From assembly GCA_003427395.1 (NCBI GenBank), contig BFEA01000232.1, forward strand, positions 1,486,107 to 1,550,106: 64,000 bases of DNA. Direction: 5' to 3'. The stretch comes from Chara braunii (taxonomy: Eukaryota; Streptophyta; Charophyceae; Charales; Characeae). Each line of letters opens with the position of its first letter. The first letter of the stretch is position 1. This document shows, in pieces, positions 1-8,619 of this stretch. The notes under the pieces are model-generated. The model had not been told where the DNA came from, did no database searches, and saw only the letters and a program-made list of their open reading frames with translations. The position numbers and the translations under genes are program-made.

Positions 1-445
1 GTATCATTATATGAGTGCGCCCAGGCTCGGGTAGGCTATACGAGTGTCCGCTATAACGTTCTGATGATTCTAAAACGCACGTCCCGCCGGTTTGATGGTT
101 GGGGACGCACGCCTTGCTAGTGTGATTAGTCTTGAGGACATGACCGGATGTCTCTNATGGTATGACTAACCCCAACGCCCGCTGATTTGATTTCTTGCCG
201 ATCAGTCTCTGCATGAACAATATTCATCTAAGTCCCTGTGCAGACGGTACTTTTCCTGCACATATGGTATCTGCGCAGTCCAGTTTGTACATGCAGTATT
301 TTGCAACTGGCCTCTGTGTAGATAACGCCTTGTTGATCAGTTCCACAGTGACGATATTGGCAGATCAGTCCTCACATTCTAGTCCACTCGCTGCAGAGGT
401 ACTCGTATGACGTTGCTATGTTGAGTTGCTGAGCTGCTGAGTTGC

Positions 446-670
446 TGTTCAGTCGGGCCCATTCAGGCGGGCCCCTATATCGAGTTGTTGTTGTTCAGGG
501 GGACCCATTCGGGCGGGCCCCTATATCGAGTTATTGCTGTTCAGCCGGACCCATTCAGGCGGGCCCCTATACCGAGTTTTTGTTGTTCAGCCGGGCCAAT
601 TCAGGCGGGCCCCTATACTCAGTTGATTGCTGTTCAGCCGGACCCATTCAGGCGGGCACCTATATTGGGT
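446..670 (+). repeat. 46-bp tandem repeat, about 5 copies
   Basis: Units begin TGTTCAG and carry two GGGCCC-like blocks, with starts at 446, 492, 538, 584 and 631. The overlapping open frames here only reflect the repeat and were not called as genes. The same array is present in the second copy at 18689. Confidence 0.85.
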
Positions 671-731
671 TGGTTGCCACGAGCTTGGCTGGAGGGTCTA
701 TTGAGGTGCTGTCCTCTCTGATCCCATCGAG

Positions 732-1340
732 TTGGGCTATTTTCCTGAATTGTTGATATGCCCCTTTATCACCAGGACACCATTGTTTGGTGTAACCACT
801 TGTCAGGAGCATTCTACCTTACTTTGCAGATTGGTCAAGCTGGCTCCTCAACATGAGACAACATCTACATGGGGTAAGCTGGTTGAGAAGTTCAGTTACC
901 GACACATTGGACATCAAAGCTTCGTCATTAGGGCCAATGAGTCTCCCACATCGAGATACACGTTGGTGATCACGTATCACTTGAGAGATGCTGGGCAGGA
1001 AATAAAAGGAGCCACCTATGACCGGATTGTTGACTATATCTTCCGCAGGGAGAGCTACTGGAGGGAGCACTGGTTACATGTGGTGTTTCCCCAGGTCCCC
1101 TTTGCACCAGGTGGTGCTCTCTTTGACTTTGATGGCCGTCATCCAAAACCACTGAGCAGAGGTGGCAGCAAGGAAAAGAGGCGTCAGGACAGGAGGATAA
1201 GGAGCGAGGTGGCCAGCTCCGGGATACCTATTACCACCTGTTTACAGAGATCAGAGAGAGATGAGTCAGACCAAGAGTCTTGCTGCGCGAGCGACGTTGA
1301 CTTAGGGGACTATTTTTTCTGGGATACTCACAGGGATTGA
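732..1340 (+). CDS. Accessory pre-gag ORF 1, copy 1 (unknown function)
   Basis: An open frame of about 200 codons that I cannot assign to a family. It is preserved in the second copy at 18989-19597 with mostly conservative changes, which argues that it was once coding. It has no internal ATG, so the listed start is a TTG; the frame is open back to 705, and the real start could be non-ATG or supplied by splicing. A basic stretch (SKEKRRQDRR) is followed by an acidic, aromatic tail ending LGDYFFWDTHRD. A very similar tail, LGDYWDYDNEY, closes the first ORF region of element C at about 40494. Confidence 0.5.
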   Translation: MGYFPELLICPFITRTPLFGVTTCQEHSTLLCRLVKLAPQHETTSTWGKLVEKFSYRHIGHQSFVIRANESPTSRYTLVITYHLRDAGQEIKGATYDRIVDYIFRRESYWREHWLHVVFPQVPFAPGGALFDFDGRHPKPLSRGGSKEKRRQDRRIRSEVASSGIPITTCLQRSERDESDQESCCASDVDLGDYFFWDTHRD

Positions 1341-1545
1341 GCACACTTGAGTTGGAGCAGATCTAGGGCATCTTATGACATTGGTTACCGGAGTGAGACG
1401 CAGGCGGAAGGCAGCCCTACGACGGGTTGCTTATCTCTTGGCACGATACCTGCTTGAGGGTGATTGATTCAAGCATTACATGTCAGGAGGACCCAAGTCA
1501 GAGGAGGTAGCCGGCCCTTCAAGGAGGAAGGGACCAGTCCCATAT

Positions 1546-1905
1546 CTTGGGGATGGCTACAGTCATGTGGTGGGAGCAGACTTCGTTGTACAGGCTTTTC
1601 AGAAGCCACTCTATGGAAACCTTTTTTTTTAGGTTTCTTATGATTACATCTACGGCAAGAGACGGATTGGGATCTTGATTGGTGCCACTAACAACATTTC
1701 CCTCACCAAGGAGCTGTACGTCCGGAGTGTCGCGGACGAGGAGATGGCAAGATGTATGGCATATATCAGCAAGATCGATCCTGCGGCATCTTTTGACATC
1801 AGGTATGTGGTCCCGGAGTCGATAGCCACTCAGGTTCTGAATGATGAGGGGGACCAGCGTGTACCAGATACGGAGTCGAAGACAGTCGAGCCCACTCATG
1901 ACTGA
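1546..1905 (+). pseudogene. Accessory pre-gag ORF 2, copy 1, interrupted by a stop
   Basis: The corresponding frame in the second copy (19824-20243) is uninterrupted. Here a TAG in a T-rich tract at about 1630 replaces a glutamate codon, leaving a clean open frame only from 1675. The protein has a YDYIYGKR segment followed by an IGAT block. The FxEVxxD...IGA pattern is weakly echoed in the next ORF at 2951. Function unknown; probably one of the repeated accessory modules of element A. Confidence 0.4.
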
Positions 1906-2080
1906 GGCCCGTATCTTCTAGTCACTGTGATGTATTATGTAATTATTATGATTAATCAGTGAATGCAACCCCACTTTATGGCTGCTTCCTGTATTCTCTG
2001 TATACTACTCTTCAGTCTCGTGTCTCTGGTCATGCTCTTGCAGAATCTGGTTTCTGTTTTTTTCGTCCTCTCAGTGTCAT

Positions 2081-2539
2081 TTGATTTATGATGCACATCC
2101 TGTGATGCATGGAATGTTTATGCATGAGGTAACAAATTATTTATCACTCCCTATCATAACAGGTTACACTCAAGGCTACTTGAAGGACTCCTGGATAATA
2201 GGGACTCCGATGACCTTGAGTCTGGGAATGCATTACTTATGTAAAAAGTACGACGATTGTGCATGTACTTGTTTTAGATTCCTTGACACTGATGATTATG
2301 ATATTCGGCCATACATTCTAGAAGGGGCTGATCGGGATTCGAGTTTCTTTACCAACTCGGATGTCATAGTGGATGTGTCAAAGTCGAGAGAGATCAGTTG
2401 AGACGGCAAGGGATAGAGGCGAATTGGAGCTTATTGCCCAAAGTCTACGAGAAGATTCCTACGTCGCCGGTGCCCAAAGGATTCTGCAATGGTAGGAACT
2501 GGCAACCAATCATCAATGTAGCGCTGAGAAGGCAGAGCT
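2081..2539 (+). pseudogene. Pre-gag type I module, copy 1, frameshifted
   Basis: The frame from 2081 (TTG; first ATG at 2105) carries the type I signature RFLDTDDYDIRPYILEG and ends at 2401. In another frame, 2402-2539 encodes the matching C-terminal lobe, with FCNGRNWQPIINVALRR. The two halves line up with intact type I modules downstream, so this is one module split by a frameshift near 2400. The boundary of the long direct repeat (2221) falls inside it. No known domain recognised. Confidence 0.5.
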
Positions 2540-2551
2540 GGTAGGCAGCCC

Positions 2552-2938
2552 ATGTCGGCAGTAACGAGAGCGATAGAGACACTGACCAGGATCACGGCTG
2601 GAGGTGTCTTCCCATACGTCATTGAGAGGTGTGTGACTTGTGAGAACGACTCAGTGATTCTATGCGTCCTTGTAGTCCGATTCCTTGATACAAATGAGTA
2701 TGATGTAAGGCCATACGTATTTGTTGGAACAAGGAGAGGGATTGATTATGAGGCGTGTTGAGTAATTGCTGCTGAGTATATCCTAGATGAAAGGTTGTTG
2801 TTGAAACAACAAGGAAAGAAAGTGATGTGGAGTGTCCTACCTAAAGAATTTGAGAGATTCCCAAGTCCTCCTGTGCCTGCTAGCTTCTGCGACGGGAAGG
2901 ACTGGGGTCCAATCCTCAACGCGGTATTAAGGGATTGA
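2552..2938 (+). pseudogene. Pre-gag type I module, copy 2
   Basis: The first ORF (2552-2761, GTG or TTG-type start) has GGVFPYVIERC, then VVRFLDTNEYDVRPYVF. After a TGA at 2759-2761 the same frame continues to 2938 and ends in SFCDGKDWGPILNAVLRD. The whole unit of about 128 codons parallels the copies at 3283-3717 and 4218-4639. Function unknown. It is a tandem neighbour of copy 1 and reads toward gag. Confidence 0.55.
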
Positions 2939-2950
2939 GTGTGGTGAGCT

Positions 2951-3286
2951 ATGCTGATCGATGTCTACACTCCTGATGATGGAAAGAGCTTCTACTTTGA
3001 GGTCTATCTAGACGGACAACAAACGACTGTCATCGGGGCTGTGCAAGGATGCGACACTAGGCTAGGTAGGCATGACGAGATTGGTATGGTAGAGCACTAC
3101 CTTGAGCTTATGCGAGCGACTGCTTTTAGAGCAATTACGGGTCAGACTAAGATTAGGCATCTGCTGGATTGCAAGAGTTTGGATGGCAGGAGAGTGATGC
3201 TACATGCAAGAGATGAGACCATCCTATCTAGACAGCGTCCTGCGGACAGTCTGCCTAGAGGCGCTAGAAGCAGCCCAAGACAATGA
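2951..3286 (+). CDS. Pre-gag accessory ORF between type I modules
   Basis: An intact 111-codon frame lies between two type I modules and overlaps the next ORF by four bases. It starts MLIDVYTPDDGK and has FYFEVYLDG followed by IGAVQGCD, which weakly resembles the FLEVSYDYIYG...IGATDN segment of accessory ORF 2. This suggests that a second module type alternates with type I in element A. No catalytic motif, signal peptide or membrane segment is visible. Confidence 0.45.
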   Translation: MLIDVYTPDDGKSFYFEVYLDGQQTTVIGAVQGCDTRLGRHDEIGMVEHYLELMRATAFRAITGQTKIRHLLDCKSLDGRRVMLHARDETILSRQRPADSLPRGARSSPRQ

Positions 3287-3717
3287 TACTGGAATGTGAA
3301 AACTCTATGTCAATCGCGACTGTGACCATTGGTAGAGGATGGTTAGATAAAGTAACTGAGACTGATAGCCCGTTCGAGATATTGAGACATGACGTCTGTA
3401 AGGAAGGACGTTTAGTATTTTATGTTCCAGTGGTCAGATTTATCAAGACTGAAGAGTTTGACGTGAGGGTTTATGCTCAGGAAGGAATAAAGGAGGAAGA
3501 AGGTTCTTTAGAGTGTCTGAGGAGAGTGTACATTCACCTCTCGAGAATAAGGGGACTACTTCGAAGTTTGCATGGGAAAGTGACTTGGGGGAAACGAGTT
3601 AGGCAATTTGAAAGACTCCCTAGTTTTCTGACTACGGATAGCTTCACTGACAGGAGAGACTGGGCGCCTCTTCTAAAGCTATTGCCGTGGTTGGCAAGGC
3701 AAGAAAACATGACCTAG
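3283..3717 (+). CDS. Pre-gag type I module, copy 3 (most complete)
   Basis: This 144-codon frame is the best preserved type I module. The N-terminal lobe has VFYVPVVRFIKTEEFDVRVY followed by an EEGS acidic turn. The middle is basic and probably helical, and the C-terminal lobe has SFTDRRDWAPLLKLL. The order matches copies 2 and 4 in A and the two copies in element C at 41108 and 41534. The central (E/D)(Y/F)D followed by a tyrosine and EG is the most constant feature. Function unknown. Confidence 0.55.
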   Translation: MILECENSMSIATVTIGRGWLDKVTETDSPFEILRHDVCKEGRLVFYVPVVRFIKTEEFDVRVYAQEGIKEEEGSLECLRRVYIHLSRIRGLLRSLHGKVTWGKRVRQFERLPSFLTTDSFTDRRDWAPLLKLLPWLARQENMT

Positions 3718-3884
3718 TCATGCGACCGAAGACGTTATTTCTTGATACCTTTGTACGTCGGTTCGAAGTTCAGGACGAAGGATCTCCTGAATTTTCTATC
3801 ACTTGACAAAGGCAAAAAACTTGTTGGCTTCTTAGAGAGAAACTCGGTGAATGCAAGGCCGACTAAAGATGGAGAGATTATGAG

Positions 3885-4214
3885 ATGGCGAAAGGCAATC
3901 GTGGAAGTCCGATTGGAGGTAACTTAGTAAGACAGGGAATAAAGAAGAAGCTGACAAGACAAAAATCTGAGAAGGTGAGAGTCCTCATTTGCGGTTGGAG
4001 CCGTGAGGACCAATGCTTGTTAGGGACCTTGATTTGTAGGAGGGTTCGAGATCCAGTAACAGAGGTAGAAGAAATCAGGAGAGGCGCGTCTTGCATCGAC
4101 GAGGCCAAAGGTGAACTTTATTTTGACACCAGCGTCTATGGAGTAGAGGGGGAGCACAAAGTCTATGATGAATATGGAAGGTTGAGAGTGATACTAAGAG
4201 GAGTTAGGAATTAG
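3885..4214 (+). CDS. Pre-gag accessory ORF, basic N-terminus
   Basis: A 109-codon ATG-initiated frame between type I modules. The N-terminus is lysine- and arginine-rich, then there is a VRVLICGW strand-like segment and a C-terminal half with GELYFDTSVYG and RLRVILRG. It overlaps a small frame at 3742-3927 in another phase, which may be a displaced N-terminal part. It sits four bases before the next module (4218), as if all were laid end to end. No recognised family. Confidence 0.4.
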   Translation: MAKGNRGSPIGGNLVRQGIKKKLTRQKSEKVRVLICGWSREDQCLLGTLICRRVRDPVTEVEEIRRGASCIDEAKGELYFDTSVYGVEGEHKVYDEYGRLRVILRGVRN

Positions 4215-4217
4215 GCA

Positions 4218-4639
4218 ATGTCTGGTTACTGTCCGACAGTCACGGCAGCACTGGACGCCCTAGTTCCTTTTGCCAGTGGAGGAGTTTTTCCCTACAAGGT
4301 AGAGCGCTGCATATCCTTGGAGGAGAAGCATGCACCTGGGAAGGCGTATATCCTTGTAGTGAAGTTCCTTGGCACTGGTGAATACGATATCGACCCTATG
4401 TTCCCTCATTGAGAGAGAGAGGGACAGATCGCGAAACTTTTCGAAGCTGGATTAGTAATATAATTGACCAAGAAAAGAAAGAATTAGAGAGAAAAAGGAT
4501 AAGAGTAGTTAGTAAAATAACTCCGATTGTGTTTGATAGGTTTCCCAAGCCCCATCTACCAGAAAGTTTTACTGACGGCAGGAACTGGGAACCAATTTTA
4601 AACGCAATCCTAAGAGAGAAAAGGTTCAGGAAGAAGTAG
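4218..4639 (+). pseudogene. Pre-gag type I module, copy 4, frameshifted
   Basis: ORF 4218-4412 has GGVFPYKVERC and VVKFLGTGEYDI, then stops. In another phase, 4409-4639 carries the rest: a charged helix-like stretch and then SFTDGRNWEPILNAILREK. A one-base slip near the GAGAGAGA tract at about 4412 would explain the break. It lies 25 bases upstream of the gag ATG. Function unknown. Confidence 0.55.
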
Positions 4640-4664
4640 GAGCATAACCAGTAAACTAGACAAG

Positions 4665-5312
4665 ATGGTCAAAGGACCGAACGCACGACAGAGTCGTGCT
4701 AACTCCTCTGCTGGGGATGGAGAAGTGACCACTACCGTGGTTCTTCGAGAGATGTTGAACCTAATAGAGGCCATGAAGATCGGGATGGACACTATGAATG
4801 TTGGTCTAGATCTTCCAAGAGCTAAGGTACCTCCAGAGAACATACCCTGCTTTGATGGAACCAAGGTTAGGGAGTTCCTGGAAGACTATGATGTCTTCGG
4901 TATGAGTCATGGTTGGTCGGACAAACAGAAGTTGAAAACTCATCTAGCCTATGTTGAACCTAAAATGAGGGTGTCGGTAACAAAAACGACACAAGGGCTG
5001 ACAACATGGACGGACGTAAGGCAAAAGATGCTGGAAGAGTACGCCAAGTATGACGTCCCAACAACCATGCAAAATTTGTTGGATGTACGACGCTCCAAGT
5101 ATGCTACCCTCGATCAATTTCTAGAGGATTTTGAGAGGGTTGCGCGGAGAGTACCCTTCCTAGACGAGGCACAAAAATGTCATGTCCTACTGACTAACTT
5201 CGCAAAGGATGAAAGAAAGAGTGTGGTAAGTCGCGCTGTTCATTATCCTCTAAAGTGGGATGGAGTGGTTGAGATGGTCCGTGAGTTGCCTTCCGTGTCC
5301 AACAGGAAATGA
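4665..5312 (+). CDS. gag: Element A Gag, capsid-like N-terminal part
   Basis: Starts at a clear ATG and reads as the retrotransposon gag domain. A short N-terminal region is followed by CFDGTKVREFLEDYD, the usual opening of the Ty3/Gypsy capsid segment, then a helix-rich region with TWTDVRQKMLEEY and FLEDFERVARRVPFL. It packages the element RNA into particles. The frame stops at TGA 5310-5312 but continues in phase from 5313, so the stop is probably a TGG-to-TGA mutation. Gag of element B has the same layout (FDGANITEFLIDYE). Confidence 0.8.
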   Translation: MVKGPNARQSRANSSAGDGEVTTTVVLREMLNLIEAMKIGMDTMNVGLDLPRAKVPPENIPCFDGTKVREFLEDYDVFGMSHGWSDKQKLKTHLAYVEPKMRVSVTKTTQGLTTWTDVRQKMLEEYAKYDVPTTMQNLLDVRRSKYATLDQFLEDFERVARRVPFLDEAQKCHVLLTNFAKDERKSVVSRAVHYPLKWDGVVEMVRELPSVSNRK

Positions 5313-5315
5313 TCT

Positions 5316-6131
5316 TTGGAACAGATGAAAGCAATCACTAGTGCAAGAGAGGGAAATGTTGAGGCAACTACGGGAGGAAACTTGAAGGCCGAGGAGATCC
5401 TTGGTCTTCTCGTTAAACTTGGTAGCTTCGAAAAGTTAACCCTTCCTGCCCCAGCAACTCAAGCACTTGTTGGAGCCGAAGAAGGTAGGGAAGAAAGAAA
5501 GAAGGAGAAGCAAAAGGAAGAGAGTGAGAGTGGGAGCGAGAGTAGTGATGGTGATGACGCTAGGCGAAGGGGAAAAGAGAGACAAAAGAAGAAGCGCGAC
5601 AGAGATTGGAAGAAAGATAATAAGAGTCGAGATTGGCAAAGGGGAGATGACCCCTTCCAATGTTATTATTGTGACGAGGAAAGTCATACTCTAACCCGGT
5701 GTCTGACGTTAGAGAAAGAGCTTGAAGAAGAAATTTTCAAGAAAAACGTCAATGGGCACATCTGTGATGCCAATTGGAACAAGGTAGGCTTCCGAGTCAA
5801 AGGAGGGATGCGAGCGGTAATCCTACAAAAGACTAAGACCAATAAGGATAAAAAGAAGAAGGCTAGGGTTAATGTTGTCACCTTTGACGGTATGCTACCT
5901 CCGGAGATAGTGGCTCAAGACGACAATCCTGGAAGCCAAAACCTGAATGTATCCCATATCGGTCAAAGAGAGGTTGAAGAGAAAAAGCGGGAGAAGGCTC
6001 AAAGAGAGCTTAGACCAGTTGATCGATGGGACCAAGGACCTAGTGAAGGAAGGGAAAGGAAAGAAAGCTGTCGGGAAAAAGAGGAAGGTGGTCTTGAGAT
6101 CCGAGGCCGAGGAGGGTGTCTCGATAGATGA
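5316..6131 (+). CDS. gag: Element A Gag C-terminal part with zinc knuckle
   Basis: In the same frame as 4665-5312 after one TGA. It has a long lysine/arginine/glutamate-rich linker and then a CCHC zinc knuckle CYYCDEESHTLTRC (CX2CX4HX4C), typical of nucleocapsid and used to bind element RNA. The remainder is charged and low in complexity. Around 5947 the neighbouring frame takes over, leading toward the protease, so the Gag-protease junction involves a frame change. Confidence 0.8.
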   Translation: MEQMKAITSAREGNVEATTGGNLKAEEILGLLVKLGSFEKLTLPAPATQALVGAEEGREERKKEKQKEESESGSESSDGDDARRRGKERQKKKRDRDWKKDNKSRDWQRGDDPFQCYYCDEESHTLTRCLTLEKELEEEIFKKNVNGHICDANWNKVGFRVKGGMRAVILQKTKTNKDKKKKARVNVVTFDGMLPPEIVAQDDNPGSQNLNVSHIGQREVEEKKREKAQRELRPVDRWDQGPSEGRERKESCREKEEGGLEIRGRGGCLDR

Positions 6132-6219
6132 AGTAGTAAAGAAACTACTTGAAGAAACCGAGATCACCCTATCATCCTGGAAGGAGGCGGTAACCTTGGT
6201 GCCAAAGTTTAGAGAATAA
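5947..6219 (+). CDS. pol: Element A linker leading into protease
   Basis: A charged, probably helical linker in the same frame as the protease at 6229, separated from it by a single TAA at 6217-6219, explainable as CAA to TAA. It overlaps the end of the Gag frame by about 185 bases in another phase. This could be a programmed frameshift region or, more simply, an indel in an old copy. Confidence 0.5.
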   Translation: MYPISVKERLKRKSGRRLKESLDQLIDGTKDLVKEGKGKKAVGKKRKVVLRSEAEEGVSIDEVVKKLLEETEITLSSWKEAVTLVPKFRE

Positions 6220-6228
6220 CTCAAAAAG

Positions 6229-6654
6229 ATGGTTAAAAGGCGGAAGGTAGAAATCAATAGCCTAAGACTCTTCCCTCAGCATGTGGAAAGAGCCCCGCCT
6301 GGGATCAAGATGAGGTTTGACAACATATCGTGTGGCTACTTGAATATCTCCATAAACGACGTGAGAGTTAGAGCCCTAGTGGACTCCGGGGCCGAGATGG
6401 TTCTTATGTCCTCGGCCACGATGAGATCATGTGGGCTTGGAATAGACAGGAAGGCTAATCATCATCTTTCTAATATAGCCGGATTTCTGCCTTTGAAAGG
6501 TTTTATTGATAATTTGCCTATTCGGATTGGAACTTTTCGGACCGAGATCCTTAGTTTTGTGGTTCCCAACTTGGATCATAACTGCATTCTCGGAGCCCCT
6601 TTCCTACATAGAATGGAGGCTTGTGCATTCTTTGGCCATGATGGAGCGGCCTGA
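6229..6654 (+). CDS. pol: Element A aspartic protease
   Basis: A retropepsin-like domain that would cut Gag and Pol. The catalytic motif ALVDSGAEMVLMS is intact, and the flap/C-terminal signature CILGAPFL is present about 80 residues later. The frame breaks off after GHDGAA at 6654. A DPVTG motif that follows the protease in element B reappears here in a shifted frame from about 6670, which shows a frameshift at 6655-6669. Confidence 0.8.
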   Translation: MVKRRKVEINSLRLFPQHVERAPPGIKMRFDNISCGYLNISINDVRVRALVDSGAEMVLMSSATMRSCGLGIDRKANHHLSNIAGFLPLKGFIDNLPIRIGTFRTEILSFVVPNLDHNCILGAPFLHRMEACAFFGHDGAA

Positions 6655-6669
6655 CTCTCTCTTAGGATC

Positions 6670-7079
6670 CTGTCACTGGTCAAGAACAGACCTTTGTGAT
6701 AAGTGATAGGCATCATCCTCGTCATCAGCGACATGTTAACTCTGTTAAGCATGGAGAATCTGACAAGTTGATTGAGGAAGTACGGACAAAACTGAAAGAC
6801 AGTGGAATAATAGACGAGAAAACAACGATTAGAGTAAATGATATCGAGAAGATGCTCAAACTCCTGGATAAAGAGAAAGAGCTGAGCGATAAGAGAGAGA
6901 TGGAAGGATTCAAGGATGCTGTGAGGGCGACAAAAGCAGGCACGATGCAGTTCACCTTCTCTGCAACTGGACCTTTTTTTAGGAAAGTAGCCACCGGGTC
7001 CAACAGGAAGTATAAGCGCAAGAGCGTTAAGAAGAATCCGGTGGCAGTCTTGATAGAAAAGGACTATAATAAAGCATAA
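6670..7079 (+). CDS. pol: Element A protease-RT spacer
   Basis: Continues the post-protease region from a DPVTG motif, with its first ATG at 6696. It is lysine-rich and probably helical, with no recognised domain. The equivalent spacer in element B is at 31186-31503. It ends at a TAA at 7077-7079, after which about 80 bases are closed before the RT frame opens. Confidence 0.45.
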
Positions 7080-7158
7080 GAGAAGGAAAAGAAGATAATT
7101 AAAGGGTAAAGAGAATGCATTAAGAAGAGGAAGGATTACCCCAGAGAGGTTCAAGATA

Positions 7159-7479
7159 ATGAAGGTAGGAGCCGATGACTTCCTTCTGCCGGATGAGAGG
7201 GATTTCATAAGTGAATTATGTCAAAAGTACAGTGGAGCTTTTTCTTTTAATGATGAGGAGAGGGGACGACTGGATGTTGACATGATCAAGATGGTCAAAA
7301 TTTGGACTGTTTCTCACACGCCTTGGAATGATAGGCCCACGAAATATGCTCAAAAGGAAGAGAAGGAGGTAATGAAGTACATAAACCAGAAAATCGTCTC
7401 CAACGTTGCAGAACCAACGGATGGTGCATATGCCAATCACAATTTTTGTTTTTGGAAGCCAGGAGGAGGTCTGCGCTGA
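7159..7479 (+). CDS. pol: Element A reverse transcriptase, N-terminal part
   Basis: Reads as the start of a Ty3/Gypsy reverse transcriptase: a segment with FSFNDEERGRLD, then PWNDRPTKYAQ, then AEPTDGAYANHNFCFWKPGG, which corresponds to the PYxSPxxxVxKxxG block. It ends at TGA 7477-7479 where element B has a tryptophan (LRWIQDLQ), so TGG to TGA is the likely cause. The next segment continues in frame. Confidence 0.75.
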   Translation: MKVGADDFLLPDERDFISELCQKYSGAFSFNDEERGRLDVDMIKMVKIWTVSHTPWNDRPTKYAQKEEKEVMKYINQKIVSNVAEPTDGAYANHNFCFWKPGGGLR

Positions 7480-7488
7480 ATACAAAAC

Positions 7489-7704
7489 TTGCAAAAGTTG
7501 AATTCGGTAACTGTTCGCGATGCGGGTAGTTTATCGAACGAGGATCTACTGGCCGAGTCTTTCCCCAGAAGGAGCCTTTACTCCCTAATAGACTTATACT
7601 CTGGCTATGACCAGTTCCCCATAGATCTTACTAGTCGACCTATGACCGCCATGCACACACCTAGGGCCTCATACAAATGTGTGTGGTGCCTCAAGGGTGG
7701 ATGA
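7489..7704 (+). pseudogene. pol: Element A reverse transcriptase, fingers/palm, frameshifted
   Basis: Contains LNSVTVRDAGSLSNEDLLAE, then YSLIDLYSGYDQFPID, the block holding the first catalytic aspartate, then RPMTAMHTP. At about 7667 the frame is wrong, and the conserved block IQMCVVPQGWMNGVAI appears in the next phase before the original phase resumes near 7725. A pair of compensating indels thus spoils about 20 codons. Confidence 0.7.
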
Positions 7705-8391
7705 ATGGGGTCGCGATTGTCCATTCTGAAGGTCGTGGAGGACATATATCCAGAGGTCACGTTCCCATACATCGATGACAATCCAGTTAAAGGACCGAAG
7801 GAAAAGGATGAGACCTTAGTGGATGGTCGAGTTAGGCGGTTCGTGTGGGAACATGCGCAGGGAGTGGCGAAAGTACTAGAAAGGTTGGCTAAGTACAACC
7901 TAATAGCCAGCGGACCGAAATCACTACTGTTCCGAAGGGAGGTAACGATTTTGGGTTTTAGGTGCTTCTTGGAAGGAAGGAGTCCCGATCCGAAGAAGGT
8001 GGATAAAATCCTGAACTGGCCTATGCCTCTAAAAACGGTTGGGGAAGTAAGAAGTTTCCTAGGGGTCTGCAACTGTTGGCGGATCTTCATCCCTGGGTTT
8101 GCCAGGATAGCCGAGCCTCTTAGAGAAATTGTGCGACAAGGAGCTAGCCTAGGGTGGTGTGACCAAAAAGAGAAGGTTGCGCGGACACTTCAAGATAAGT
8201 TAAGAGATGGTGGAGTCGTATTAGAAGTACCCTTCTTCGACGATGAACGGGAGAGACCCTTCATCATTGAAGCTGACGGCGGCCCGATAGCATTAGGAGG
8301 AGTGCTCGTGCAGCGAGATGAGAATGGTAAAGAAAGACCACTTAGGTTTGAGAGTCGCACCCTTACTTCGGTTGAGAGAGGCTATATTTAG
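7705..8391 (+). CDS. pol: Element A reverse transcriptase palm/thumb and start of RNase H
   Basis: Carries the catalytic box FPYIDDNPVKG (YxDD form) and the connection region SFLGVCNCWRIFIPGFARIAEPL, then the RNase H opening FIIEADGGPIALGGVLVQRD. Ends at TAG 8389-8391, where element B has a glutamine (YSQFKKE), so CAG to TAG is likely. The YIDDNPVKGP form, rather than YLDDILIFS, marks this as a different Ty3/Gypsy lineage from element E; from memory it resembles elements common in basidiomycete fungi. Confidence 0.8.
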   Translation: MGSRLSILKVVEDIYPEVTFPYIDDNPVKGPKEKDETLVDGRVRRFVWEHAQGVAKVLERLAKYNLIASGPKSLLFRREVTILGFRCFLEGRSPDPKKVDKILNWPMPLKTVGEVRSFLGVCNCWRIFIPGFARIAEPLREIVRQGASLGWCDQKEKVARTLQDKLRDGGVVLEVPFFDDERERPFIIEADGGPIALGGVLVQRDENGKERPLRFESRTLTSVERGYI

Positions 8392-8619
8392 TTTAGGAAG
8401 GAGCTTCTGGCAATCCTGCACTGTCTCAGGGTGTTTAGACACTACATTATGGAACGAAGATTCATCCTAAGAACGGATTCCACGGCTATAATTGGGGCTG
8501 TTGAGAGACATCAGCAAGTAGATGCTAGGGTCAGTAGGTGGATAACTCATATATGAACGTATGATTTTGTATTAGAAAAGGTACCTACTGATAAAAATCG
8601 AGCTAATGGGTTAAGCCGT
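8392..8619 (+). pseudogene. pol: Element A RNase H, remaining part
   Basis: In phase with the preceding frame: KELLAILHCLRVFRHYI and RFILRTDSTAI hold the next catalytic residues (Glu and Asp) of RNase H, which degrades the RNA of the RNA:DNA hybrid. ANGLSRVEW at the end matches the usual ADxLSR end of the domain. A second stop, TGA 8554-8556, lies where element B has aromatic residues. Confidence 0.7.

Larger units (their letters stand above)
1..2221 (+). repeat. Long direct repeat, copy 1 (start of element A)
   Basis: This stretch matches 18243-20502 almost base for base, with a few indels; the offset drifts from 18242 to about 18281. The match starts at the first base of the window, so the true left end lies outside. 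It stops sharply at 2221, just after a shared CCTTGAGT, in the middle of an open frame. It contains a 46-bp tandem array and two accessory ORFs. It may be internal sequence of a tandemly arranged element, or part of a very long LTR. Confidence 0.85.

Noticed and set aside
2222-2240. Boundary of the long direct repeat as an LTR end with primer-binding site
   Set aside because: No TG...CA ends, no tRNA-complementary sequence after 2221, and the boundary is inside a protein module.
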